Shown in pieces: positions 25,536-33,973 of a DNA stretch of 46,972 bases. The notes below the pieces were generated by a model. The model had not been told where the DNA came from and ran no database searches. It saw nothing but the letters and a program-made list of their open reading frames with translations. A program made the translations under genes and the position numbers. The stretch spans positions 1 to 46,972 of the forward strand of contig CALURU010000017.1 of the NCBI GenBank assembly GCA_944323255.1. Direction: 5' to 3'. Source of the DNA: Candidatus Gastranaerophilales bacterium (GTDB lineage: Bacteria; Cyanobacteriota; Vampirovibrionia; Gastranaerophilales; Gastranaerophilaceae). The stretch's first letter is position 1, and every line of letters starts with the position of its first letter.

Positions 25536-26168
25536 ATGAATATCAAACAGCTTTCTGTTGTTCCAAAAGCATTGATTGCAGCTACAGCAATCAGTACAGG
25601 TGCTTATTATGTTTCAAGAACAGTCTCCGAGCCGGAAGAAAAAGTTGAAAGCGTAACAAATAAAGTTACAAATCCTATAAATACACCTATAACTGCAGGA
25701 ACTTTGTTTACTCTCGGGTTATTTGGAAGAAAAAAGGATAAAGAAGAAGATGATGAACAAGCTTTAAAAGAAAAACTGGAGGCGGAAGCAGCAGCAAAGG
25801 CAGGTATGTCCGTAGAAAAATACCGTTCACTGTTTGAACCAACCTCAAAGTGCAATTTTATAGAATTACACAGTTTTAGCGATGGTTATAAATATTTTAA
25901 TATAGCAAGAAAATGGCTGCTGGAATCTGATGGAAACGGAAATCTTAATACAAAAAGTGTCAAAAAGGGTTTTGAGATTATGAACGGGTGCTTTGAACAG
26001 TATGAAAAAGAAAATATAAAAATCTTCGAAGAAGAAGATAAAGCAAGGTGTAAGCAGCTTATGACAGAAGTAAGTGAGTCAATAGATAAAGGTGAAGAAC
26101 CCGATTATGATAAACTTGGTGAAATTATTACAATATATGATAGAAAACGACTTTACCCTTATATCTAA
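25536..26168 (+). CDS. Unknown protein with N-terminal membrane segment
   Basis: The protein has 210 residues. Residues 8-27 are hydrophobic (VVPKALIAATAISTGAYYV) and could be a signal anchor. A second hydrophobic patch (ITAGTLFTLGLFG) precedes a charged helix KKDKEEDDEQALKEKLEAEA. The C-terminal half is soluble; DSDGNGNLNT-like residues (ESDGNGNLNTKSV) suggest a single EF-hand-type loop, but it is not canonical. ATG at 25536 is used with AAAGGA upstream; a TTG six bases earlier is possible. Controlled by an HLR1 box. Confidence 0.7.
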   Translation: MNIKQLSVVPKALIAATAISTGAYYVSRTVSEPEEKVESVTNKVTNPINTPITAGTLFTLGLFGRKKDKEEDDEQALKEKLEAEAAAKAGMSVEKYRSLFEPTSKCNFIELHSFSDGYKYFNIARKWLLESDGNGNLNTKSVKKGFEIMNGCFEQYEKENIKIFEEEDKARCKQLMTEVSESIDKGEEPDYDKLGEIITIYDRKRLYPYI

Positions 26169-26252
26169 CCTTCATTTTGCCAACCGGACCTCCCTATTCT
26201 CCTATGATTAATTACATCTCAATCGTATTCATTGCGTCGTTGATTCAGATAT

Positions 26253-26281
26253 GCTTCCTTCAAGCAGTAGTTGAAGGAAGC
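26253..26281. terminator. Hairpin between unknown gene and pnp
   Basis: GCTTCCTTCAA-GCAGTAG-TTGAAGGAAGC is a perfect 11-bp stem; the following T-run is poor. The rest of 26169-26404 holds the pnp leader and possible -10 hexamers. Confidence 0.55.
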
Positions 26282-26371
26282 AATAAAAACTAGTTTTCCT
26301 CTAATAGACAACCGTTTTTGTTTATACTATGATTAGGATGGAATAAATATAGTATAACAGAATGGAAGCAT

Positions 26372-26390
26372 CCGGCTTTCGAGTAGCCGG
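26372..26390 (+). promoter_or_regulatory. Leader hairpin before pnp
   Basis: CCGGCT-TTCGAGT-AGCCGG is a GC-rich stem ending just before the AGAAGGA ribosome-binding site. pnp mRNA leaders of other bacteria carry stems used for autoregulation; whether this one does is unknown. Confidence 0.5.
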
Positions 26391-26404
26391 AGAAAGAAGG
26401 AAAA

Positions 26405-28549
26405 ATGTTACCGGAAACAAAAAGTTTTCAATTAGAAATCGGCGGCAAGACCGTCACAGTAGAGACAGGGAAATATGCACGTTCCGCTAATGGCAGTGTT
26501 ACCGTCAGATGCGGAGATACAATGCTTTTTGTTCACTGCTGCGTAAGCAAAGAACCAAGAGTTGGTATAGACTTTTTCCCATTACTTATCGATTATGAAG
26601 AAAGAATGTCTTCAATAGGTCGTATACCTGGCGGTTACAACCGTTCAGAAGGGAAAGCAAGCGACAAAGCAATCCTTGTTTCACGCTTAATTGACAGACC
26701 TATAAGACCGCTTTTCCCTAAAGGATACAGAAACGATATTCAGATTGTAGCCCAATTATTCAGCTATGATCAGCAAAACCAGCCTGACACTTTAGCAATG
26801 TTAGGCGCTTCTTGCGCATTAATGCTTTCAGGCGCTCCATTTGAAGGTCCTATAGGTGCAGTAAGGGTTTCAAAACTAGACGGTCAGTTAATTGCAAATC
26901 CTACACACCAGCAGGCTGACAAATCCGCATTAGATATTGTTGTTGCAGGTACACACGACAGCGTAATTATGGTTGAAGCAGGATGTAAATTTGTGACTGA
27001 AGACGATATTATGGAAGCTGTTGAATTTGCTCAGGGTGAGATTAGAAAACAGTGCGAAGCTCAGGTAGAATTTGCTAAAGCTTGCGGCGTGGTTAAAGAA
27101 GAATTTGTTGACCCTTACGACACAACGGAATTGAAAAATATTATTAACGAAGTTGCTCACGATATGATTTTTGATGCATACCACAACTTCGACAGAGAAT
27201 ACAGACAAAACAAACTCGAAGAAGCTAAAAAACTCGTTAAAGAGCGTGTTGAAGCTCTTCCTGAAGATCATTACATTCACCAGATTATGGAAGAAACAGG
27301 AATCGACTTTGTCTCTGAAGAATTCAAAGCTGCTGAAAAGAAAATTATGCGTGCAATGATTCTTGACGAAGGCGTTAGAGCTGACGGAAGGAAACCTAAC
27401 GAAGTTCGTCCTATCTGGTGCGAAGTAGGTGTTATTCCTCGTGCTCACGGCTCTGCCGTATTTACAAGAGGTCAAACCCAGATACTTTCTGTTGCAACTC
27501 TTGCAGGTCCTGGCATGAAGCAGGAATTAGACGGTGTTGATCCGGAAACAGAAAAAACTTATATGCACAAGTATATTTTCCCAGGTTTCTCAGTAGGCGA
27601 AGTAAAACCTCTAAGAGGTCCTGGAAGACGTGAAGTCGGTCACGGAAACCTTGCTGAAAGAGCAAATGTTCCGGCACTTCCTTCTCAAGAAGAATTTGGC
27701 TACACAATCCGTGTCACTTCAGACGTTCTTGAATCTAATGGTTCAACTTCAATGGGCTCAACCTGCGGTTCTTCAATGGCACTTATGAATGCTGGCGTTC
27801 CTGTAAAATGCATGATTGGCGGCGTTGCAATGGGTATGATTACAGAACCTGGAAGAGAACCTGTTGTTCTTACTGATATTCAGGGAATTGAAGACTTCCT
27901 AGGCGATATGGACTTCAAAGTTACAGGTAACGACGACGGAATTACAGCCCTTCAAATGGATATGAAGGCTAAAGGTATCGCAAATGAAACTTTAAGAAGA
28001 GCTCTTGCTCAAGCAAAAGAAGGCAGGTTGCATATCTTAGGAGAAATGAGAAAAGTTATCACAAAACCTGCTGATCACTTATCTCCATTCGCTCCAAGCA
28101 TTACCACAATGAATATTCCGGTAGAAGATATCGGAACAGTAATCGGACCTGGCGGTAAGCAAATCAGAACTATTATTGAAGCCTCCGGTGCTGAAATTGA
28201 TATTCAGGATAATGGTATTGTAACAATTACCTCTAATGATCAGGAAGGCGCTGCAATTGCTAAGAAAATGATTCAAGACTTAACTTTCAAGCCGGAAGTA
28301 GGTATGGTAATAAAAGGAAAAGTCGTAAGAATTATCCCAATTGGCGCATTTGTTGAACTCGGCGGCGGCAAGGACGGTATGGTTCATATTTCTCAAATTT
28401 GTCAGGAAAGAATTGAAACTATTGAACCTCACGTTAATATCGGTGACGAAGTTGTTGTCAAAGTTATTAAAATAGATGACAAAGGCAGAATCAACTTAAC
28501 AATCAAGGGCGTTACAGAAGAAGATAAAACAAAAATTATCAACGCTTAA
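26405..28549 (+). CDS. pnp: Polyribonucleotide nucleotidyltransferase (PNPase)
   Basis: The protein has 714 residues, full length. Two RNase PH-like halves are present (SRLIDRPIRPLFPKGY in the first; ADGRKPNEVRPIWCEVG and SNGSTSMGSTCGSSMALM in the second). The KH domain is at about residue 575 (VIGPGGKQIRTIIEASGAEI), and the S1 domain runs from about 625 (MVIKGKVVRIIPIGAFVEL) to the end. It degrades RNA 3' to 5' phosphorolytically. Usual upstream rpsO is not here. Confidence 0.98.
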   Translation: MLPETKSFQLEIGGKTVTVETGKYARSANGSVTVRCGDTMLFVHCCVSKEPRVGIDFFPLLIDYEERMSSIGRIPGGYNRSEGKASDKAILVSRLIDRPIRPLFPKGYRNDIQIVAQLFSYDQQNQPDTLAMLGASCALMLSGAPFEGPIGAVRVSKLDGQLIANPTHQQADKSALDIVVAGTHDSVIMVEAGCKFVTEDDIMEAVEFAQGEIRKQCEAQVEFAKACGVVKEEFVDPYDTTELKNIINEVAHDMIFDAYHNFDREYRQNKLEEAKKLVKERVEALPEDHYIHQIMEETGIDFVSEEFKAAEKKIMRAMILDEGVRADGRKPNEVRPIWCEVGVIPRAHGSAVFTRGQTQILSVATLAGPGMKQELDGVDPETEKTYMHKYIFPGFSVGEVKPLRGPGRREVGHGNLAERANVPALPSQEEFGYTIRVTSDVLESNGSTSMGSTCGSSMALMNAGVPVKCMIGGVAMGMITEPGREPVVLTDIQGIEDFLGDMDFKVTGNDDGITALQMDMKAKGIANETLRRALAQAKEGRLHILGEMRKVITKPADHLSPFAPSITTMNIPVEDIGTVIGPGGKQIRTIIEASGAEIDIQDNGIVTITSNDQEGAAIAKKMIQDLTFKPEVGMVIKGKVVRIIPIGAFVELGGGKDGMVHISQICQERIETIEPHVNIGDEVVVKVIKIDDKGRINLTIKGVTEEDKTKIINA

Positions 28550-28562
28550 TATTGTTACAAGT

Positions 28563-28598
28563 AAAAAAAGGAGTCCAAAATTGGACTCCTTTTTTTTA
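28563..28598. terminator. Bidirectional terminator
   Basis: AAAAAAAGGAGTCCAA-AA-TTGGACTCCTTTTTTT: a perfect stem with A- and T-runs between pnp and the convergent LuxR-type gene. Confidence 0.92.
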
Positions 28599-28820
28599 CA
28601 CTGCATCTATCTTTAACCCGAAATACTCAGCAGCACCAAGCTTCATGCTTTTCACAGCTGCCTGAACTCTGTTTACCACTCCTAATTTCTTGTAAATTGA
28701 TGCTACGTGCGCTTTAGTTGTATGGTTTGATATAAAAAGCTTATCTGAAATTTCCTTATTGTTTAAACCTAATAACAACAAAAACAAAACATCTCTTTCT
28801 CTTTCTGTAAAAATTTCCAT
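28596..28820 (-). CDS. LuxR/GerE-type helix-turn-helix protein
   Basis: The protein has 74 residues, only a DNA-binding domain: FTERERDVLFLLLLGLNNKE followed by the recognition segment ISNHTTKAHVASIYKKLGV and NRVQAAVKS. There is no receiver or sensory domain, as in GerE. The ATG at 28820 is used; a GTG six bases upstream is possible. Its stop codon is inside the shared terminator. A target cannot be named. The 28827-28928 gap holds a possible hairpin (GCCG/CGGTGGC) but no gene. Confidence 0.85.
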   Translation of the reverse strand: MEIFTERERDVLFLLLLGLNNKEISDKLFISNHTTKAHVASIYKKLGVVNRVQAAVKSMKLGAAEYFGLKIDAV

Positions 28821-28928
28821 CAACACCAGCTTTCTTTAAACTACTAGCTAACATTATATTTGTACAACATCGACCTGCCGCATGTCTATAAGCTCGGTGG
28901 CTACTTTTTTGCTTTTTTATCAGTTTTT

Positions 28929-28997
28929 TAAGTTAAGTTTTGTAACAATTTAAAAAAAAGGTGAAATCATATATATTTATTATACTTTATATATATA
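28929..28997 (+). promoter_or_regulatory. Composite promoter: HLR1-like box, AAGGTGAAAT, TATACTTTATATATAT
   Basis: The downstream half-site of the box is perfect (TTTGTAAC, 28939-28946) and the upstream half has two mismatches (TAAGTTAA). Exactly 34 bp later comes TATACTTTATATATAT (28981). AAGGTGAAAT lies inside the 34 bp at the same offset as in the copy at 43450-43517. Confidence 0.7.
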
Positions 28998-29024
28998 AGA
29001 TGGTATAAAAAGGAAACACGTAAG

Positions 29025-30284
29025 ATGGGTCTCGGTACAAATACAGATTTACAATCAATATTAAATCAGGCATTGAGTCAGCTGCAATCAGTCAGCGGCA
29101 GCTCTGATATTAAAAGTGGCTCATCTTCTTCTCAGCCGGAATATGTTAATTCAATTTTCGGATTAATACAAGATGGACAGGAAGCTATTGAAGGTAATGA
29201 CGAGCAAAAGGCTAAGGCTGCTATTAATATAGTAGAAGGTCTATTGGGTATGATTTCCTTCTCAAAAAATCAGGTTTCACAGGCTAATAAAGAAATAAAA
29301 AATAACGAAGATGCAATTAATAAAAACGAACAGGCTGCTGATAAGAAGGCACAGGAAGTTCATGAAGCTATAGAAAAAATTACTTCTGATATCGCCACTA
29401 ATAGTACAAATATTCAAGATGCAATCAAGAAAATTGAAGAATTAGGCGGTGAAAATAGTGAAATAGCTGAAATTCAGGAACAAATAACAGAACAGCTTGA
29501 TATTATAGATGAAGCGAAAAAGAACTTAAATGATCCTGAAAAGAGAGAAGAAGCTCTTGAAACTATTAGTACTGCAGCAGCTGCAATTAATACACTTGTA
29601 AGCGGTATTCAAAATATGCAGACAACAATAGAAGAACAGAATGCTATTGTTGAAGAGAGTGTTAATAATATTGCAGGATTGATTGAAGAATCAGCAACGA
29701 AGATTTCAGAAGGTGTTGCTGATATTCAGCAATATATCCAAAAAGGCTCAGCTCTAGGTGCTGAAACAGGCAAGATAACAACTCAGGGTTCAACAGATGT
29801 TCCTGTAGGAAATGCCGAAATTAAAGTCGGTGAAGCAATGAACTCTAACGTATTCTCTGCAGTTGGTTCCGGCGGTAAAGGCGTTCAGTACATTATGGAT
29901 GGAAACCAGAGAGTTTCTGCCGGTCAGACAAGAATACAAGGGGGAGCTAAGAACCTTAAAACGTTAACCGCTTCTATCGGTAAAATGGGGCAGGATTTGA
30001 GTTCTTTATCAGAATTTACTAACTCTATAGGTAAAATCGGTGAAGGCGTAACGAGTCTTGCAGAACAGTACACCGCATCTATCCAGCCGTACATTGAAGC
30101 AACAGGGACCTGGGATATTGATGCTATAAGAGAAGCTAATGACGAATTACAATCACAGGTTGAAGTATTATATAACGGAAGCTCTGCAGAAGATACTAAA
30201 GCAGGTTCTCAAAACGCACAAAATAACGAAAACAATGAAGAATTTTTAGATACAAGAAAATTCAGAGCAGCTTTCGGAATTTAA
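29025..30284 (+). CDS. Coiled-coil protein, possibly exported
   Basis: The protein has 419 residues and no signal peptide or membrane segment. Residues 80-240 are continuous coiled coil (QVSQANKEIKNNEDAINK, then IEELGGENSEIAEIQEQITE). Residues 250-345 contain small repeats of Gly-rich type (VGNAEIKVGEAMNSNVF, GNQRVSAGQTRIQGGAKNLK). The C-terminus has an Asn/Glu-rich stretch (QNAQNNENNEEF). Architecture resembles exported flagellar or type III substrates, but no family was recognised. Its promoter belongs to the HLR1-linked group. Confidence 0.75.
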   Translation: MGLGTNTDLQSILNQALSQLQSVSGSSDIKSGSSSSQPEYVNSIFGLIQDGQEAIEGNDEQKAKAAINIVEGLLGMISFSKNQVSQANKEIKNNEDAINKNEQAADKKAQEVHEAIEKITSDIATNSTNIQDAIKKIEELGGENSEIAEIQEQITEQLDIIDEAKKNLNDPEKREEALETISTAAAAINTLVSGIQNMQTTIEEQNAIVEESVNNIAGLIEESATKISEGVADIQQYIQKGSALGAETGKITTQGSTDVPVGNAEIKVGEAMNSNVFSAVGSGGKGVQYIMDGNQRVSAGQTRIQGGAKNLKTLTASIGKMGQDLSSLSEFTNSIGKIGEGVTSLAEQYTASIQPYIEATGTWDIDAIREANDELQSQVEVLYNGSSAEDTKAGSQNAQNNENNEEFLDTRKFRAAFGI

Positions 30285-30348
30285 TAAACTATTTGGCAAA
30301 GCGCAAAACCGAATTTAATCATTAAATATAAAGAAATTATAAAGCTTT

Positions 30349-30379
30349 TTTAGCGAGTGTATTTTATACACTCGCTAAA
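30349..30379 (+). terminator. Terminator
   Basis: TTTAGCGAGTGTAT-TTT-ATACACTCGCTAAA, a perfect 14-bp stem after the coiled-coil gene. Confidence 0.8.
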
Positions 30380-30449
30380 TTTATTTCAGCAATTGGGTTT
30401 GAGCAATTTATATATATTTTTTATCCCTCTATTTCACTGTTCACTTGCG

Positions 30450-30478
30450 TTGACAAGTTATTTCATTTGTGTTGCAAT
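30450..30478 (+). promoter_or_regulatory. Possible adhE promoter
   Basis: A perfect -35 TTGACA is followed after 17 bp by TGCAAT (4 of 6 matches to the -10 consensus), about 40 bp before the adhE start. Confidence 0.45.
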
Positions 30479-30514
30479 ATTGTTATAGCCGTACTTAAAA
30501 AAGGAGATTTCAAT

Positions 30515-33172
30515 ATGACAACGAAGACAAAAAAGAACGTTGAGTCTTTGGAAAAATCTCTAAATGCATCAAATGTAGTTGAAACACTTGATCAGTTAGA
30601 AGGTTTAATTTCAAGAGTCAACAAAGCACAAAAGATTTTCGCTACTTTCTCTCAGGAAAAAGTAGACGCTATCTTTAAAGCAGCCGCTGCTGCAGCTGAT
30701 AAGGCACGTATTCCTCTTGCAAGAATGGCTGTTGAAGAAACAGGCATGGGTATTTTGGAAGACAAAATTATCAAAAACCACTTTGCTTCAGAATACATTT
30801 ATAACAAACACAAAAACGCTAAAACTTGCGGAATTATTAAAGAAGATAAAGTTAACGGTATTAAAATTGTTGCAGAACCTTTAGGCGTTTTAGCAGGTAT
30901 CGTTCCTACAACAAACCCTACTTCTACTGCAATATTTAAATCATTAATAGCTCTTAAAACAAGAAACGGTATTATTTTCTCACCACACCCAAGAGCTAAA
31001 AAATGTACAATTGAAGCAGCAAAAATCGTTCTTGAAGCAGCTGTTAAAGCCGGCGCTCCTGAAGATATTATCGGATGGATTGATGTTCCTTCTATTGAAC
31101 TTTCAAGCGCATTGATGCAGCACCCGTCAATTGCCTGCATCGTTGCAACGGGCGGTCCTGGTATGGTTAAAGCAGCATATTCATCTGGAAACCCGGCTTT
31201 AGGTGTAGGTCCTGGTAACGTTCCTGCAGTTATTGATGAAACAGCTGACCTTAAAATGGCAGTTTCTTCAATCCTTATGTCAAAATCTTTTGATAACGGT
31301 ATGATTTGTGCTTCTGAACAATCAGTTATCGTTGTTGACAGCGTTTATGAAGAAGTTAAGAATGAATTCTTATACAGAGGTGCTTACCTTGTTAACGAAG
31401 AACAAAAACAAAAATTAATTGACCTTCCTCTTATCGATCCAAAGAGAGGAACTGCTCATCCTGACGTAGTTGGTCAAAAACCGCACAGAATTGCAGAACT
31501 TGCAGGATTCGGAAACGAAGTTCCGGAAGATGCTAAGATTCTTCTTGTAGAAAGACCTGAAGTTGATTGGGAAGATCCGTTCTCAAGAGAAAAATTATCA
31601 CCGGTTCTTACAATGTACAGAGCTTCTGATTTTGAAGATGCTGCTCAAAAGGCTCACCATCTTGTAATCAGAGGCGGTGCAGGTCACTCTTCAGCTCTTT
31701 ATACTGACGAACGTCATAAAGAAAGAATCGACAGATATGCAGAATTAATGCCGACTTGCAGAGTTTTGATTAACTCTCCATCTTCACAGGGCGGTATTGG
31801 TGACTTGTACAACTTTAAACTCGAACCGTCACTTTCACTCGGCTGCGGTTCTTGGGGTAAAAACGCTGTTTCAGGTAACATCGGCGTTGAAAACTTACTG
31901 AACTACAAGACTGTTGCTGAAAGGAGAGAAAATATGTTATGGTTCAAGGTTCCTGCAAAAGTATACTTCAAGAGAGGTGCTACTGATTTAGCCCTAAGAG
32001 AACTTGCCGGTAAAAAACGTGCATTTATTGTAACTGACAGATTCTTATTCAACTCAGGTGCAGTAAACACTATTACTAACGTTCTTGATGAAATCGGTAT
32101 TGAACACGAAGTATTCTTTGATGTTAAACCGGATCCGACATTGTCAACAATTGATCAGGCAATGGCTATTTTAAAACCGTTTGAACCTGATGTAATCATC
32201 GCAGTCGGTGGCGGTTCTCCTATGGATGCTGCTAAAATTATGTGGTTATTATATGAACAACCTGATACAAACTTTGAAGATATCGCAATGAGATTTATGG
32301 ATATCAGAAAGAGAATTTGCAGCATTCCTGAATTAGGTAAGAAAGCTACAATGGTTGCAATTCCTACAACTTCAGGTACAGGTTCAGAAGTAACTCCGTT
32401 TGCTATTATTACAGATGACGAAACTCACGTAAAATATGCAATCGCAGATTACGCTTTGACACCAAATATGGCTATTGTTGACCCTAACTTTGTAGACGGT
32501 ATGCCAAAAGGTTTAACTTCTGCTTCAGGTATTGACGCATTAGTTCACGCATTTGAAGCTTATGTATCTAATATGGCTACAAACTTCACTAACTCAAATG
32601 CATTGGAAGCAACTAAGTTAATCTTTAGATACTTAGAAAGATCATACAGAGAAGGTGCAAACGATCCTATGGCGAGAGAAAAAATGCACTATGCCGCAAC
32701 AATTGCAGGTATGGCATTTGCTAACTCATTCTTAGGATTGTGCCACTCAATGGCTCACAAATTAGGTGCAATGTACCACGTACCTCACGGTGTTGCTAAC
32801 GCATTGTTATTCAGACAAATTATCAAGTATAATTCATCTGATGCACCTCACAAACAGGCAATCTTCCCTCAATACAAGTTCCCTAATGCTAAGGCTAAAT
32901 ACGGTCAAATCGCAGATGAACTCGGACTTGGCGGAAACAATGATGATGAAAAAGTTGAATTACTGCTTAAAGCCGTTGATGAATTGATGGATAAGATTGA
33001 ACTTCCTAAGTCAATTAAAGACTTTGGTGTTGATGAACAAACATTTATGGATAACCTCGATGAACTTGTTGAACTGGCATTCGACGACCAGTGCACAGGT
33101 GCAAACCCTGCTTATCCTTTGATGTCTGATATCAAGAAAATCTACATCGACGCTTACTACGGTAACGTATAG
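30515..33172 (+). CDS. adhE: Bifunctional acetaldehyde-CoA / alcohol dehydrogenase AdhE
   Basis: The protein has 885 residues. The first 440 are a CoA-acylating aldehyde dehydrogenase (GIVPTTNPTSTAIFKSL; catalytic Cys about 265 in GMICASEQSV). The rest is an iron-dependent alcohol dehydrogenase (GGGSPMDAAKIMW, PTTSGTGSEVTPFAI, with iron-binding His in LVHAFEAY, LCHSMAHKLG and YHVPHGVAN). It converts acetyl-CoA to ethanol with two NADH, balancing redox in fermentation. The ATG at 30515 has AAGGAG 8 nt upstream; 16 extra upstream codons are rejected. The enzyme normally forms spirosome filaments. Confidence 0.97.
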   Translation: MTTKTKKNVESLEKSLNASNVVETLDQLEGLISRVNKAQKIFATFSQEKVDAIFKAAAAAADKARIPLARMAVEETGMGILEDKIIKNHFASEYIYNKHKNAKTCGIIKEDKVNGIKIVAEPLGVLAGIVPTTNPTSTAIFKSLIALKTRNGIIFSPHPRAKKCTIEAAKIVLEAAVKAGAPEDIIGWIDVPSIELSSALMQHPSIACIVATGGPGMVKAAYSSGNPALGVGPGNVPAVIDETADLKMAVSSILMSKSFDNGMICASEQSVIVVDSVYEEVKNEFLYRGAYLVNEEQKQKLIDLPLIDPKRGTAHPDVVGQKPHRIAELAGFGNEVPEDAKILLVERPEVDWEDPFSREKLSPVLTMYRASDFEDAAQKAHHLVIRGGAGHSSALYTDERHKERIDRYAELMPTCRVLINSPSSQGGIGDLYNFKLEPSLSLGCGSWGKNAVSGNIGVENLLNYKTVAERRENMLWFKVPAKVYFKRGATDLALRELAGKKRAFIVTDRFLFNSGAVNTITNVLDEIGIEHEVFFDVKPDPTLSTIDQAMAILKPFEPDVIIAVGGGSPMDAAKIMWLLYEQPDTNFEDIAMRFMDIRKRICSIPELGKKATMVAIPTTSGTGSEVTPFAIITDDETHVKYAIADYALTPNMAIVDPNFVDGMPKGLTSASGIDALVHAFEAYVSNMATNFTNSNALEATKLIFRYLERSYREGANDPMAREKMHYAATIAGMAFANSFLGLCHSMAHKLGAMYHVPHGVANALLFRQIIKYNSSDAPHKQAIFPQYKFPNAKAKYGQIADELGLGGNNDDEKVELLLKAVDELMDKIELPKSIKDFGVDEQTFMDNLDELVELAFDDQCTGANPAYPLMSDIKKIYIDAYYGNV

Positions 33173-33181
33173 TAAATTATA

Positions 33182-33201
33182 GGTGTGCTTGTAAGCACAC
33201 C
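33182..33201. repeat. Short palindrome
   Basis: GGTGTGCTT-GT-AAGCACACC followed by CTGC. A similar element, GGTGCGCA-AGTG-TGCGCACC followed by CTAC, lies at 33287-33306; both flank the adhE terminator. Confidence 0.6.
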
Positions 33202-33211
33202 CTGCAATTTC

Positions 33212-33246
33212 AAAAAGCAAGATTCAAATCCAGAATCTTGCTTTTT
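33212..33246 (+). terminator. adhE terminator
   Basis: AAAAAGCAAGATTC-AAATCCA-GAATCTTGCTTTTTT, a 14-bp stem with T-run. Confidence 0.88.
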
Positions 33247-33286
33247 TGTTATTTGTTCGTATGCGTACACTTTTATATTTTTAATT

Positions 33287-33306
33287 GGTGCGCAAGTGTG
33301 CGCACC
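33287..33306. repeat. Short palindrome
   Basis: Perfect 8-bp stem GGTGCGCA/TGCGCACC with loop AGTG, followed by CTAC, like 33182-33201. A degenerate relative (GGTGCGCAGGTAAGGATACC) is at 10680. Confidence 0.6.
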
Positions 33307-33327
33307 CTACTTTTTGTATATATAAAA

Positions 33328-33360
33328 CAAAAAAAAAGCCTAATTTCTTTGAAATCAGGC
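33328..33360 (-). terminator. Terminator of the small gene at 33429
   Basis: On the minus strand GCCTGATTTC-AAAG-AAATTAGGC is followed by ten T residues. Confidence 0.82.
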
Positions 33361-33428
33361 ACTCTAGATTGGGAATTAAATTAGTTAAGTAGATGGTTGG
33401 GTATTTGAAAAATTTCTTTTAAACCATT

Positions 33429-33611
33429 TTATGACTGCTGCGGTTTAGTACGTGATATGAAAGTTACTCTTGATTTCATATCCATTGCAAACAGTCTCAT
33501 TTCATCCATTAATACATATGATTTATCTTTTGCGTGATTTTCATGAATATAAAATTCTCTTGAAATATTTGTTGCCATTGCGTTAATATCGTATGCTTGT
33601 AATAGTGCCAT
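33429..33611 (-). CDS. Small protein of unknown function (60 residues)
   Basis: It starts MALLQAYDINAMATNISREF and is soluble, with a charged middle (HENHAKDKSYVLMDEMRLF). GAGG lies about 8 nt before this ATG. Longer starts at 33686 (ATG) or at the MRQSN codon are possible but lack ribosome-binding sites. No family recognised. It is driven by the composite HLR1 promoter at 33759-33826 with a leader of about 150 nt, and ends at its own terminator. Its 3' untranslated part shares TTAACTAATTT with the candidate small RNA at 43.4 kb. Confidence 0.6.
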   Translation of the reverse strand: MALLQAYDINAMATNISREFYIHENHAKDKSYVLMDEMRLFAMDMKSRVTFISRTKPQQS

Positions 33612-33758
33612 ATTTGATTGCCTCATCTTATCTTTGATAAAAGAGCATAACAACTTTAGCCCGTCAATAAATATACTTAGAAACATATTTATTTAAGCTT
33701 TTGACTTAACTCACCGATTGTTATCTTCACTCTCTTATTTTTTTTAACTTCGTCTTAC

Positions 33759-33826
33759 ATATATATAAAGTATATAGAAAGTCTTCAATTTCAGTTTTTG
33801 TTATCTTTGTTACATTTCTTTACATT
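33759..33826 (-). promoter_or_regulatory. Composite promoter: HLR1 box plus TATACTTTATATATAT
   Basis: The HLR1 box at 33809-33826 (plus strand GTTACATTTCTTTACATT) is a full match. Exactly 34 bp downstream on the minus strand is TATACTTTATATATAT (from 33774). TGAAATT lies between them at the same offset as at 28.9 and 43.5 kb. Confidence 0.75.
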
Positions 33827-33881
33827 TAAGATAATTAATATACAGAAAATTTTTCCTATTATACCTGGGCTTCAGGGGTAT

Positions 33882-33899
33882 AATGTAAAGTTTTGTAAC
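33882..33899 (-). promoter_or_regulatory. HLR1-type direct repeat (RpaB box)
   Basis: The minus strand reads GTTACAAAACTTTACATT, a full consensus match. It ends 17 bp before the sigma-28 -35 element, the same spacing as at 4.5 kb. Confidence 0.75.
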
Positions 33900-33916
33900 A
33901 GTTTTTCAAAAAACCC

Positions 33917-33943
33917 TAAAGTTTTTAGAAAATGTGCCGATAT
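33917..33943 (+). promoter_or_regulatory. Sigma-28 (FliA-type) promoter
   Basis: TAAAGTTT-N11-GCCGATAT, one mismatch from the 16-base core consensus, facing the gene at 33974. Confidence 0.87.
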
Positions 33944-33973
33944 ATATTATATATCATATAAGAGGTGTGTATC

